Below are positions 1-6,404 of a stretch of DNA of 6,948 nucleotides, piece after piece. Both the position numbers and the translations under genes were made by a program. Position 1 is the stretch's first letter; each line of letters begins with the position of its first letter. The stretch is from contig JAFYKO010000062.1 in the NCBI GenBank assembly GCA_017537515.1, positions 1 through 6,948 of the forward strand, given 5' to 3'. Under the pieces are notes generated by a model. That model had not been told where the DNA came from and did not search any database. It saw only the letters and a program-made list of their open reading frames with translations. The DNA comes from Clostridia bacterium (lineage in GTDB: Bacteria > Bacillota > Clostridia > Christensenellales > UBA1242).

Positions 1-15
1 AAGCAGGTTGATTGC

Positions 16-40
16 ATTAAAAACGCGGGCGAAAGCCCGC
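16..40 (-). terminator. Probable terminator of glmM
   Basis: A perfect 6-bp GC stem with a 4-nt loop (25-40, GCGGGC/GCCCGC). Read on the minus strand it is followed by GTTTTAATG, a short weak T-tract. It lies 30 bases past the glmM stop codon. The short T-run makes it a modest intrinsic terminator. Confidence 0.55.
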
Positions 41-49
41 TCACTGCAA

Positions 50-76
50 GGTGCCTCAGGCACCCGGTTCTAACCG
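50..76. repeat. Two adjacent small stem-loops at the glmM 3' end
   Basis: Positions 50-64 form a perfect 6-bp stem with a 3-nt loop (GGTGCC-TCA-GGCACC). Positions 65-76 form a second stem (CGGTT/AACCG) that overlaps the glmM stop codon TAG at 70-72. With the hairpin at 25-40 this makes three stem-loops in 52 bases. They could protect the 3' end of the mRNA or assist termination. No longer repeat unit is visible in the window. Confidence 0.5.
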
Positions 77-1593
77 CCTTTGAGTAAAACGATTAGTTTC
101 TTTCTAATCTCATTTGCAAAAACGTTTGCGGTTACCCAATCTGTACATTCGACCATTATTCTAATCTTGGGTTCAGTTCCGCTTGGTCTTATCAAGATTC
201 TGCCCGTTTTGAGTTTTGCTTGAAAAAAGTTCAGCAACGTTTTGAATTCACTGCTTTCAAAAAATGTTGTTGGCAATTCCTCGACAAGTTTAATGGTTTT
301 GTGTGCTTGCATATAGTTATTATCCTTAACTGCAAAAAATATATGCTTATTTTCCAGATAAATCGAGGTCAATATTCTTGCTATAAGTAACCCATCAGCA
401 CTCTTGCCATAATCACTAAGCATTAAATGGCCCGACTGCTCGCCACCTATTTCAATTCCTTCATCCGCCATTTTTTCCTTAACATACTTATCCCCAACAT
501 CGACTCGAAGCAGTTCTAGGCCTAAACCCAGAAGTTTGTTTTCTATTCCAAGATTTGTAAGTTTGGTTCCTACCACTTTTTTTGAAGGTATCTTGTTTAA
601 TGTATTGTAATACCAAGCAAGTATATACAAAATCTCGTCGCCGTCCAATATCTGGCCTTTTGAATTTACTGCAACTATTCTATCCCCGTCTCCATCAAAC
701 GCAAACCCTATATCCGCCTTATTTTGAACAACAAGCCTTGCAAGGGCGTCGGGGTAGACCGCACCGCATTTGTAGTTTATCATCCCATTTGAAAAGGTTG
801 TTATCACTTCGGCGTGCAAGTCTTCAAAAAGTTTTGGAGCAACTGTTGATGTCGCACCATTTGCACAATCCAATACAATTTTAAGTCCGTCAAACTTGTT
901 CTCATCAACGCCGAGAATAAAATCTGCATAAGGTTGAAGATTTATCTTTCTTATTCTCCCTTGCGTTTCAACCTCGGGCATAGGAGAATCAAACATATCT
1001 TCAATTTTCTTTTCTTGCTCGACGCTTATCTTCTCACCGTCGGGCCCTAGAACCTTAAAACCATTAAACTCGACAGGATTATGCGAAGCGGTTATTACAA
1101 CACCAAAATCCGCCTTGTGGTGTCTTGTCATAAATGATACCGCCGGAGTGGTTGTTATTCCCAAATCCAAAATTTGCCCGCCAAGTTTTTTGACAGTTTC
1201 GGAAAAAGCGTCAAACAAAATTTTTCCGCTTTCCCTAGTATCTCGCCCAACAACAATTTTAGCTTTCTTGTCATAACACAACGCTTTTGCAAGGTTTTCT
1301 GCGGTTGTTTCCGTAAAATCCTGACCATACACCCCACGAATACCGTCTGTACCAAACAATCTCTTTTCTTTGTTTTTTTCTATTTTAAAGGTACCAATCT
1401 TGGACCCAGCAGAAATGTAGCAATTTTTTAAACAAGAATTTGATATTTCCACATTCTCGCCAACTTCGCAGTTTTCAAGGGTTGTATCCACAAGGCTGGC
1501 TGATTCTGCAACAATATTTTCACCCCTAAACTCAGAGGAATTGTATTTGTTTTTTAGAATATCGTTATTAGATATGCATTTTTTGTTTTCCAT
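70..1593 (-). CDS. glmM: Phosphoglucosamine mutase GlmM with an N-terminal hexapeptide-repeat extension
   Basis: A cytosolic enzyme that should convert glucosamine-6-phosphate to glucosamine-1-phosphate, the step before GlmU in UDP-GlcNAc and peptidoglycan synthesis. Seen in the 507-residue product: GTDGIRG at 81-87, GRDTRESG at 116-123, the phosphoserine loop TASHNP at 168-173 (Ser170), the metal site DGDGDR at 300-305, the sugar loop GGEQSGH at 383-389 and the phosphate site RPSGTEP at 469-475. GGEQSGH favours GlmM over phosphomannomutase, which usually has GGEMSGH. The core (about 78-507, 430 residues) is slightly shorter than the usual 445-450. Residues 1-77 are extra; about 24-70 read like left-handed beta-helix hexapeptide coils of GlmU. 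No internal Met lies near the normal GlmM start, so the extension is part of the frame. No Shine-Dalgarno site precedes the ATG. The gene is divergent from the PH-domain gene, so it needs its own promoter. Function is secure from the motifs; the role of the extension is unknown. Confidence 0.93.
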   Translation of the reverse strand: MENKKCISNNDILKNKYNSSEFRGENIVAESASLVDTTLENCEVGENVEISNSCLKNCYISAGSKIGTFKIEKNKEKRLFGTDGIRGVYGQDFTETTAENLAKALCYDKKAKIVVGRDTRESGKILFDAFSETVKKLGGQILDLGITTTPAVSFMTRHHKADFGVVITASHNPVEFNGFKVLGPDGEKISVEQEKKIEDMFDSPMPEVETQGRIRKINLQPYADFILGVDENKFDGLKIVLDCANGATSTVAPKLFEDLHAEVITTFSNGMINYKCGAVYPDALARLVVQNKADIGFAFDGDGDRIVAVNSKGQILDGDEILYILAWYYNTLNKIPSKKVVGTKLTNLGIENKLLGLGLELLRVDVGDKYVKEKMADEGIEIGGEQSGHLMLSDYGKSADGLLIARILTSIYLENKHIFFAVKDNNYMQAHKTIKLVEELPTTFFESSEFKTLLNFFQAKLKTGRILIRPSGTEPKIRIMVECTDWVTANVFANEIRKKLIVLLKGG

Positions 1594-1672
1594 ATGAGTA
1601 TATTATTCACAAGCAAAAAACAAAGTGCATAAGTTTTTTTCTTCCAAAAATTGACATTTTTTGCTTTTGGGG

Positions 1673-1701
1673 TTTACATCCACAAAAAAATGTGTTATAA
1701 T
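1673..1701 (+). promoter_or_regulatory. Promoter of the PH-domain gene (extended -10)
   Basis: -35 TTTACA at 1673-1678, a 17-base spacer and -10 TATAAT at 1696-1701, preceded by an extended -10 TG at 1693-1694. The expected transcription start is near 1708, giving a leader of about 16 bases that just contains the Shine-Dalgarno site. This also shows that the more upstream in-frame ATG at 1661 cannot be the start. Confidence 0.85.
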
Positions 1702-1723
1702 ACTTCTAAGTGAGGTAGAAACT

Positions 1724-2107
1724 ATGAACATAAAAAGATTTGGTCAAGGAAATAAACTTCTTTGGAAAGATAGAAAACGTTGGGCGGGCTTGCCACTCTC
1801 TTTCACTCGTTACTTCTTGATTGAAAAGCCAGACCAATGGGTGAAGTTTTTCAGTTCGACCGGACTCTTCTCAACCGTCGATGAAGAACTTTACGTTTTC
1901 CGTATTTTTGACATAACAGTCGAGCAAACTTTCTTTAATAAAATTTTCAACGAAGGAACAATAATTTTGCACGTAAACGACGAAAGTGCTGACAAAGTCT
2001 ACATCAGACGTGTTCTCAACCCTTTCAAAGTGAAAGCCCTTATTGCGGATTATGTTGAATACGAACGCAACCGCAGAGGCTTCAAACTTGCAGAATTCCA
2101 TTCCTAA
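1724..2107 (+). CDS. Small soluble bacterial PH-domain protein (bPH_2 / DUF304 type)
   Basis: A 127-residue protein without signal peptide or membrane segment. The start at 1724 is set by GAGGT at 1712-1716, seven bases upstream, and by the promoter just before it. An in-frame ATG at 1661 lies upstream of the -10 and is rejected. The N-terminus has LLWKDRKRWAGLPLSFTRY (residues 12-30), which I recognise from a common Bacillota family of stand-alone PH-like proteins. It is followed by a beta-rich core with GLF (47-49), the typical arginine-isoleucine strand RIFDITVEQ (60-68), the FNxGTIIL turn (75-82), and a C-terminal helix with basic residues (about 99-119). Family members with membrane segments (YdbS/YdbT) act at the envelope; the job of this soluble form is not established. 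It is the first gene of a plus-strand unit with the 253-residue gene downstream. Confidence 0.82.
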   Translation: MNIKRFGQGNKLLWKDRKRWAGLPLSFTRYFLIEKPDQWVKFFSSTGLFSTVDEELYVFRIFDITVEQTFFNKIFNEGTIILHVNDESADKVYIRRVLNPFKVKALIADYVEYERNRRGFKLAEFHS

Positions 2108-2113
2108 ACCACA

Positions 2114-2151
2114 AAAACGGCTCGATACTACAGTCGTTTTTTTGTTTTTTT
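2114..2151 (+). terminator. Intrinsic terminator or attenuator between the PH-domain gene and the next gene
   Basis: Stem arms 2114-2122 and 2132-2140 pair over 9 bp with one G-U, with a 9-base loop. The T-rich tail (T7, G, T7) ends at 2151. The Shine-Dalgarno site of the next gene begins only 3 bases later, and I see no convincing promoter between the two genes. The structure may therefore set the ratio of the two products by partial read-through. Confidence 0.8.
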
Positions 2152-2164
2152 ATAAGGAGATATT

Positions 2165-2926
2165 ATGAAATTTTTTAAACTAAAAGAATCACTCAAAAAT
2201 ATTTTAAATCCTACAGTCGATATTGCAACCGCAAAAAGCCTCTTCCTTTCCCATACAGATGGTTTTGAGTTTGTCGGCAACCCAATCTTTAATGAGTTTT
2301 ACAACCAAATTATAGACTTTCACGCAAATGGAAAAGTAACTTTTGAAAACTCAAAAGAAAAATTTGTTTCCGCAACAACAGGAGAACTTAAACTCCAAAA
2401 CGGAACTAAAATTTTTGTCGCAAGCTTTCTGCACTACCGCTTAGAAAATGAACAAGCAACCAATATTAAAAGATACATTGTCTTCAAACCAGAAAACCAA
2501 ATTATCGGTGCGGAAAATGTTTGGGATAAATGGGACACCGAAAAGACTATATTCTTAAAAGAACAATTTCCAATCCCAGATATGGAAGCACAAGTTATTA
2601 TTAGCGTTATACAGATGTTAAATCAAGACGAAAGGTTGACAACAATCTTTTCAGACACGCACAAAATTCTTGCAACAGATAAATCCACCCTTTTGGAAGA
2701 TAACAAGATTCAACACAATATTATTGCACGTGAGGTGCTTTTCAATCCGAATGCAAATAAAAGTAAGGATATTGTATCTTTTACCGATTGTTTTGACAGA
2801 AAAAACCAAACAGTTAATCCCTTAATCATAATTAAACACGCATACGAAAACCAAAAAACATCCTTGGTTTTTTTAGCTATTAATGAAGGGGAAAAAACAA
2901 AAGATATATTTCAGATTGAAAAATAA
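2165..2926 (+). CDS. Unrecognised 253-residue cytosolic protein
   Basis: I do not recognise this family. The start is supported by AAGGAGA at 2154-2160, 4 bases before the ATG. The product has no signal peptide, no hydrophobic segment long enough to span a membrane, and no obvious catalytic motif. It is rich in Lys, Asn, Phe and Ile, with alternating hydrophobic strands in the first half (about residues 55-110) and charged stretches near 105-130 and 155-185. Two cysteine-poor halves are possible, but no internal repeat is evident. Its codon and base use match its neighbours. It lies 57 bases after the PH-domain gene, behind a terminator-like hairpin and without a clear promoter, so it probably shares the upstream transcript by read-through. 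It ends at a bidirectional terminator. The frame is long, has a good ribosome site and fills the space between terminators, so it is very likely a real gene. Confidence 0.8.
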   Translation: MKFFKLKESLKNILNPTVDIATAKSLFLSHTDGFEFVGNPIFNEFYNQIIDFHANGKVTFENSKEKFVSATTGELKLQNGTKIFVASFLHYRLENEQATNIKRYIVFKPENQIIGAENVWDKWDTEKTIFLKEQFPIPDMEAQVIISVIQMLNQDERLTTIFSDTHKILATDKSTLLEDNKIQHNIIAREVLFNPNANKSKDIVSFTDCFDRKNQTVNPLIIIKHAYENQKTSLVFLAINEGEKTKDIFQIEK

Positions 2927-2969
2927 AAACCATTTACCAGCCAATAAAAAGGGTAAATGGTATTTTTTT
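2925..2969. terminator. Bidirectional terminator between convergent genes
   Basis: Perfect 10-bp arms ACCATTTACC (2929-2938) and GGTAAATGGT (2952-2961). On the plus strand they are followed by A and T7 (2963-2969); on the minus strand by the complement of A5 (2925-2929). The structure overlaps or abuts the stop codons of both the 253-residue gene and the YnbB-like gene, so it serves both directions. Confidence 0.9.
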
Positions 2970-4212
2970 ATGATATCATATTTGAAAGTGCGTGTAGGAC
3001 GGCGACTTTTCCGTATTCAAAAGTCAAAGAGCCTTGCATATACGCTGTGTAAGGCGGAATAACTGGTGCGTCGCAAGTAAGTTCGATTGTCGAACCGTTT
3101 GTAAACGTTCCCGCCGCCATTATTTCATCGTGAGGATAGCCCGGAAATTCGCAAGGGATTGGCGTGACAAAACTATCTATAGGCGACCCCGCTTGTATGC
3201 CTTGACAGAATTTTTCGAGGTTTTCTTGTGTTTCGAGGTCGAATGTTTGAACAATATCTGTTCTTTTTAGGTTGTATCTAGGTGAAACACCTTCAAACCC
3301 AAGTTTTTCAACCAAATAACTTGTGAATATTGCAGTCTTGACTGCACCTTTAACAGTTTGAGGCGACAAAAACAAGCCTTTCAAAAACTTGTTGTGCTGA
3401 CCGTAATTCGCCCCAAGGTCTTTTGCTATGCAAGGTGCAGTAAGTCTTTCCGCAATCTCTTCAATGAGTTTTGACTTGCCTGCTATGTACCCCCCAGAAG
3501 TTGCCACTCCGCCACCAAGGTTATGCATAAGAGAGCCGGCTATAACATCCACGCCAACTTCAGTTGGCTCTTTCTCTTCAACCATTTCGCCATAGCAGTT
3601 ATCACAAACAATAATAACATTTGGGTCTGTTTCTTTAATAAGCTTGCAAACCTTTTCAATCTTTTCAATGGACAACCCTTCACGTCTTAAATAACCTCTT
3701 GAACGTTGAATTTCAACAAGATTTACATCTCCTTTTGAAATTCTTTCACGTATTTTATCGTAATCAAAATCGCTTTCGATAAGTTCTATTTGCTCATACT
3801 TAACTCCATTGTTAATGAGTGAATGTTTGCTGTTGCCGGTTATTCCAACAATATTTTGGAGTGGGTCGTAAGGTGTTCCGCAAATACATATCATAGTGTC
3901 CCCACTGTGAAGTAAACCTGACAGCATAAGCCAAATTGCATTTGTCCCACTCATAATATGAGGTCTTATTAGTGTATCTTCTGCCCCGAGAACATCAGCA
4001 AAAAGAGCCTCAACTTTATCTCTGCCACTGTCAAAAAAACCATATCCCGTAACCTCGTGAAAAGTTTCTGCAGTGATTCTATTCTTGATAAACGCATTCA
4101 AGATTTTTCTGCTGTTGTATTCGCAAACCTTGTCCACGCCCACAAAAATTTCTTTCAAATCAATTTCCGCTTGTTTTTCAAGTTCAAGCAATCTTGGGTG
4201 TATCTTTAACAT
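2968..4212 (-). CDS. ynbB: YnbB / methionine-gamma-lyase-family PLP-fold protein (so-called aluminum resistance family) lacking the expected lysine
   Basis: This 414-residue protein matches the fold-type I, PLP-dependent YnbB family (Pfam Met_gamma_lyase, PF06838) over its full usual length. Visible family blocks: GYGFFDSGRD (56-64), the phosphate-binding SGTNAI (89-93 region), CGTPYDPL (111-118), IQRSRGY (168-174), DNCYGE (204-209, Asp204 expected to pair with the pyridine nitrogen), GSLMHNLGGG (226-235), RTDIVQ (317-322), ASP-like GSPIDSFVTP (342-351), MAAGTF (365-370) and PPYTAYMQG (386-394). In the relatives I recall, the 226-235 block reads GSLIKNPGGG and its lysine forms the aldimine with PLP; here that position is His230. 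The family's reaction is poorly defined; it is named by homology to cystathionine/methionine lyases. GGAG at 4218-4221 lies 5 bases before the ATG, and there is a good promoter at 4231-4259. Family assignment is firm; catalytic activity is doubtful or altered. Confidence 0.9.
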   Translation of the reverse strand: MLKIHPRLLELEKQAEIDLKEIFVGVDKVCEYNSRKILNAFIKNRITAETFHEVTGYGFFDSGRDKVEALFADVLGAEDTLIRPHIMSGTNAIWLMLSGLLHSGDTMICICGTPYDPLQNIVGITGNSKHSLINNGVKYEQIELIESDFDYDKIRERISKGDVNLVEIQRSRGYLRREGLSIEKIEKVCKLIKETDPNVIIVCDNCYGEMVEEKEPTEVGVDVIAGSLMHNLGGGVATSGGYIAGKSKLIEEIAERLTAPCIAKDLGANYGQHNKFLKGLFLSPQTVKGAVKTAIFTSYLVEKLGFEGVSPRYNLKRTDIVQTFDLETQENLEKFCQGIQAGSPIDSFVTPIPCEFPGYPHDEIMAAGTFTNGSTIELTCDAPVIPPYTAYMQGSLTFEYGKVAVLHALSNMIS

Positions 4213-4230
4213 TTTTTCTCCTTTTTTTTA

Positions 4231-4259
4231 ATTTTAACACAATTTCTTATGTTTGTAAA
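4231..4259 (-). promoter_or_regulatory. Promoter of the YnbB-like gene
   Basis: On the minus strand: -35 TTTACA (4254-4259), a 17-base spacer and -10 TAAAAT (4231-4236) with an extended -10 TG just upstream. The layout is almost the same as that of the PH-domain promoter at 1673-1701. The Shine-Dalgarno GGAG follows at 4218-4221. Confidence 0.8.
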
Positions 4260-4290
4260 GACGCAAAACAAAAAATAAGGATTATTTGTG

Positions 4291-4319
4291 TTGACAAAAT
4301 CGGAATTATATTGTATAAT
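4291..4319 (+). promoter_or_regulatory. Consensus promoter of pnuC
   Basis: A perfect TTGACA (4291-4296), a 17-base spacer and a perfect TATAAT (4314-4319). It faces away from the YnbB promoter, with 31 bases between the two -35 boxes. The expected transcription start is near 4326, leaving a leader of about 76 bases before the pnuC ATG. Confidence 0.9.
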
Positions 4320-4341
4320 AAATATATACATTAATAATAAT

Positions 4342-4373
4342 CAACATCTATATGATTTTGGATGTTGTTTTTT
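4342..4373 (+). terminator. Terminator-like hairpin in the pnuC leader (candidate attenuator)
   Basis: Perfect 7-bp arms CAACATC (4342-4348) and GATGTTG (4361-4367) with a 12-base loop, followed directly by T6 (4368-4373). It starts about 16 bases after the predicted transcription start and ends 28 bases before the gene. The T-run can alternatively pair with the following A-run (4369-4374 with 4378-4383). No riboswitch consensus known to me is recognisable. Confidence 0.6.
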
Positions 4374-4401
4374 AGTTTAAAAATAAGGATAAAAATTTTT
4401 T

Positions 4402-5214
4402 ATGGAAAACGTTTACAAAAAAGGAAAAATGAAACAGTTGTGGGAATATTTCACAACTTACGAAAAATGGTGGCTTTTGATTTTCACCGCCCTAACAATC
4501 ACCGCATCGATAATCTTCCCCGAAGAAACTACGAATGGTATTGATGGAACCATATTGACAATAATATACCTCGTCAATGTCGTACTTGGAATCTTTTGCG
4601 AACTGCTCGCATCAAAACAAAGCAAATGGAATGCATATATTTACATATTTGTTGAGGCAATAGAAATTGCGAAGTTTATTCTTCTTAGTGCGATGTTCTC
4701 AAGTATGATTGTAAGCCTATTCTTTTGGCTTCCAATGCATATATTTACCTTTATAAACTGGGGTAGACACGAAGATACACAAAACAAAGAAGTTACTGTA
4801 GTCCGCTCACTTAAACCAAAGTATGCAATAATGCTTATGATAGGAGTTGTCATTTGGACGCTTGTGCTAGGTTATATTTTTGCATATTTTGGCCCTGAAA
4901 CAGAATTTTTCAGTAGCGAAAGCCAAAAAGTTGTAGTTTCATATTTCGACGCCTGCCTAAGTGCATTGTCAATAGCAAATGGAATACTTTTATATTTCCG
5001 CTTTAAAGAAAATTGGATTGTGTGGATGCTTTACTCGATTGTTAGTATAGTAGTTTACGCAATGACAGGACTATGGGTATTCATAATCCTTCAATTTGGA
5101 TACATCACCAACACAATCTACGGTTATCTCAAATGGACGAAGTATATTAAGGAAAAGAAAAAAGCAAACTCATCAGAAATTGCACAAAAAGAAAAAAATC
5201 AATCAACCACATAA
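4402..5214 (+). CDS. pnuC: PnuC-family vitamin / nicotinamide riboside transporter
   Basis: A 270-residue integral membrane protein of the PnuC family (PF04973), which carries nicotinamide riboside by facilitated diffusion. Relatives carry thiamine or riboflavin, so the substrate is inferred. Seen: the N-terminal YEKWWLLIFT (20-29) typical of PnuC; hydrophobic segments near 23-40, 48-70, 78-98, 101-118, 140-162, 182-199, 204-222 and 225-245; a FWLPMHIFTFINWGRH loop (108-123) matching the PnuC W-x-LPM-type segment; and the C-terminal signature with Gln231 and IYGYLKW (239-245). The tail (246-270) is hydrophilic and lysine-rich. Start choice: AAGGAT at 4385-4390 is 11 to 12 bases from this ATG, rather far. 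An in-frame ATG at 4429 has AAAAGGA 4 bases upstream and would remove nine residues without touching the domain. The gene has its own consensus promoter and ends in a strong terminator. No NAD-synthesis gene adjoins it to fix the substrate. Confidence 0.85.
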   Translation: MENVYKKGKMKQLWEYFTTYEKWWLLIFTALTITASIIFPEETTNGIDGTILTIIYLVNVVLGIFCELLASKQSKWNAYIYIFVEAIEIAKFILLSAMFSSMIVSLFFWLPMHIFTFINWGRHEDTQNKEVTVVRSLKPKYAIMLMIGVVIWTLVLGYIFAYFGPETEFFSSESQKVVVSYFDACLSALSIANGILLYFRFKENWIVWMLYSIVSIVVYAMTGLWVFIILQFGYITNTIYGYLKWTKYIKEKKKANSSEIAQKEKNQSTT

Positions 5215-5260
5215 AAAATAAGCCATAACCCATTAATATAGAGTTTTATGGCTTATTTTT
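5214..5260. terminator. Strong bidirectional terminator between pnuC and the surface-protein gene
   Basis: A perfect 15-bp stem: arms 5214-5228 and 5246-5260, with a 17-base loop. The A5 and T5 ends give a T-tract on both strands. The arms include the last base of the pnuC stop codon and part of the stop codon of the minus-strand gene, so it ends both converging transcripts. Confidence 0.9.
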
Positions 5261-6389
5261 AGTCGTCATAACAATCTCCTAAAATATTTAATGTTACATC
5301 ATCGTTTGGTATTGTCAAATCAATCATCCAGTAAAGAACGTAGCCTTCTACCCAATACTCACCTTCCCAATTAGTATCTTGCAAAATAAACCAATCAGGT
5401 TCAAGTACTTCAACAGACTTAATCGCAACAAAATCTTGGGCGTTATACATTGCATTTATACCGGAATTATCAGCCACTATCAAAACCTTGTATCCAGCTC
5501 GAACTGACAACTTCATCGTTTCTTCTAATATAGGTGATGTTGTATATTCTTCATATATGTGTTCTGCTTTTTTTTCACTATAAACCTCGTCGTACGCGTC
5601 GTAGTTGTAATCTAAATCAGTGGTTACAGTAATTCTAAAACCCTCATCACCCTTTGTAACTTCCCCAGTATTCCCCTCATAAGAAAAATTCAGAGTTAAG
5701 GTATATATCGCCTCTTCCCACATTGCATAGAGGAGTTCGGTGCTTTTATTTAAGACTATTTCCGCACAATTTACATAAGCAGTTCCACTTCCGTCTGGCT
5801 CTGTATTCCAGCCGTTGAAGTTGTATCCATCTCTTGTGAATGTGTTTGAGATAAGCGTCGAGGTTTCGCCTTGGATAATGGATTGAGTTTTAGTTGTGTT
5901 GGTTCCGTCGTTTGAGTTAAAAGTAATTGTGCAATATTGAATCTCTTCAAAAACAAACTCCACAAGTCCAGTCGAGTTGGTTGTTGTAAGTGTCTTTGAA
6001 GTAGTTGTCCCGCTTGGGTATTTATCTAGAATGACATAATCGCTTGTATTTTTTATTGATACTTTAATATCTAAGTTTGAATAATTGTAAATTGTGAAAT
6101 TAAGTGTCGCCCCAAGGTCACCTGTTAGTGTTTGGTTTAATGAAAGAGTATTCCCAAAAAGGCTTGCACCTGACTTGAATGTGGGCGTTTTACTGTTTTC
6201 TGTAGTGTTGCAAAAAATTGAATTGCCACCTAATAAAACTTCACATTGATATTTTGGTGAAACTTGAAATTTTACATTCAACTCCATAGACTTTTGAATC
6301 GCTGTAATTCCCATTATTAAAAGTAGAATTATGGATAAACACATAAACGCAAAAGTTAAGGTTTGATAAATCTTTATTTTTCTTGACAT
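5259..6389 (-). CDS. Membrane-anchored surface protein with one InlB-B (Listeria-Bacteroides) repeat
   Basis: A 376-residue protein. The N-terminus is basic (SRKIK) and is followed by a hydrophobic segment (about 10-31) without a clear signal-peptidase site, so it is probably an uncleaved anchor with the rest outside the cell. Residues 40-150 form a Ser/Thr/Asn-rich beta region with Cys49 and Cys60. Residues about 152-225 match the InlB-B/Flg_new repeat (PF09479): CTITFNSNDGT, then TFTRDGYNFNGWNTEPDGSG (183-202), then LLYAMWEE. Residues 226-376 are acidic and rich in Tyr and Trp, of no recognised family. There is no LPxTG motif, C-terminal membrane segment or cell-wall-binding repeat. Proteins with this repeat are usually adhesins or other envelope proteins; the target is unknown. 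GGAG at 6397-6400 lies 7 bases before the ATG. A promoter at 6429-6457 and a palindrome at its start point suggest repressor control, and the gene is divergent from a damaged XRE regulator. Confidence 0.82.
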   Translation of the reverse strand: MSRKIKIYQTLTFAFMCLSIILLLIMGITAIQKSMELNVKFQVSPKYQCEVLLGGNSIFCNTTENSKTPTFKSGASLFGNTLSLNQTLTGDLGATLNFTIYNYSNLDIKVSIKNTSDYVILDKYPSGTTTSKTLTTTNSTGLVEFVFEEIQYCTITFNSNDGTNTTKTQSIIQGETSTLISNTFTRDGYNFNGWNTEPDGSGTAYVNCAEIVLNKSTELLYAMWEEAIYTLTLNFSYEGNTGEVTKGDEGFRITVTTDLDYNYDAYDEVYSEKKAEHIYEEYTTSPILEETMKLSVRAGYKVLIVADNSGINAMYNAQDFVAIKSVEVLEPDWFILQDTNWEGEYWVEGYVLYWMIDLTIPNDDVTLNILGDCYDD

Positions 6390-6404
6390 TTTCTATCTCC
6401 TTTT

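Noticed and set aside
582..1431. Open frames on the plus strand inside glmM
   Set aside because: They lie antisense to a gene with every expected GlmM motif, lack ribosome sites and resemble no family.
70..1593. Phosphomannomutase/phosphoglucomutase instead of GlmM
   Set aside because: The sugar loop reads GGEQSGH, the form typical of GlmM, and the beta-helix extension also points to the GlcNAc pathway.
1651..1679. TTGACA at 1651 as a second promoter
   Set aside because: At 17 bases it meets only TTACAT, a poor -10; the pair at 1673-1701 is far better.
1661..1723. An upstream in-frame ATG that would add 21 residues to the PH-domain protein
   Set aside because: It lies before the -35/-10 boxes that serve this gene, while the ATG at 1724 has GAGGT at good spacing and gives the family's usual N-terminus.
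4326..4401. Known NAD+ or thiamine riboswitch upstream of pnuC
   Set aside because: I cannot identify any conserved riboswitch core; only a simple hairpin with a T-run is visible.
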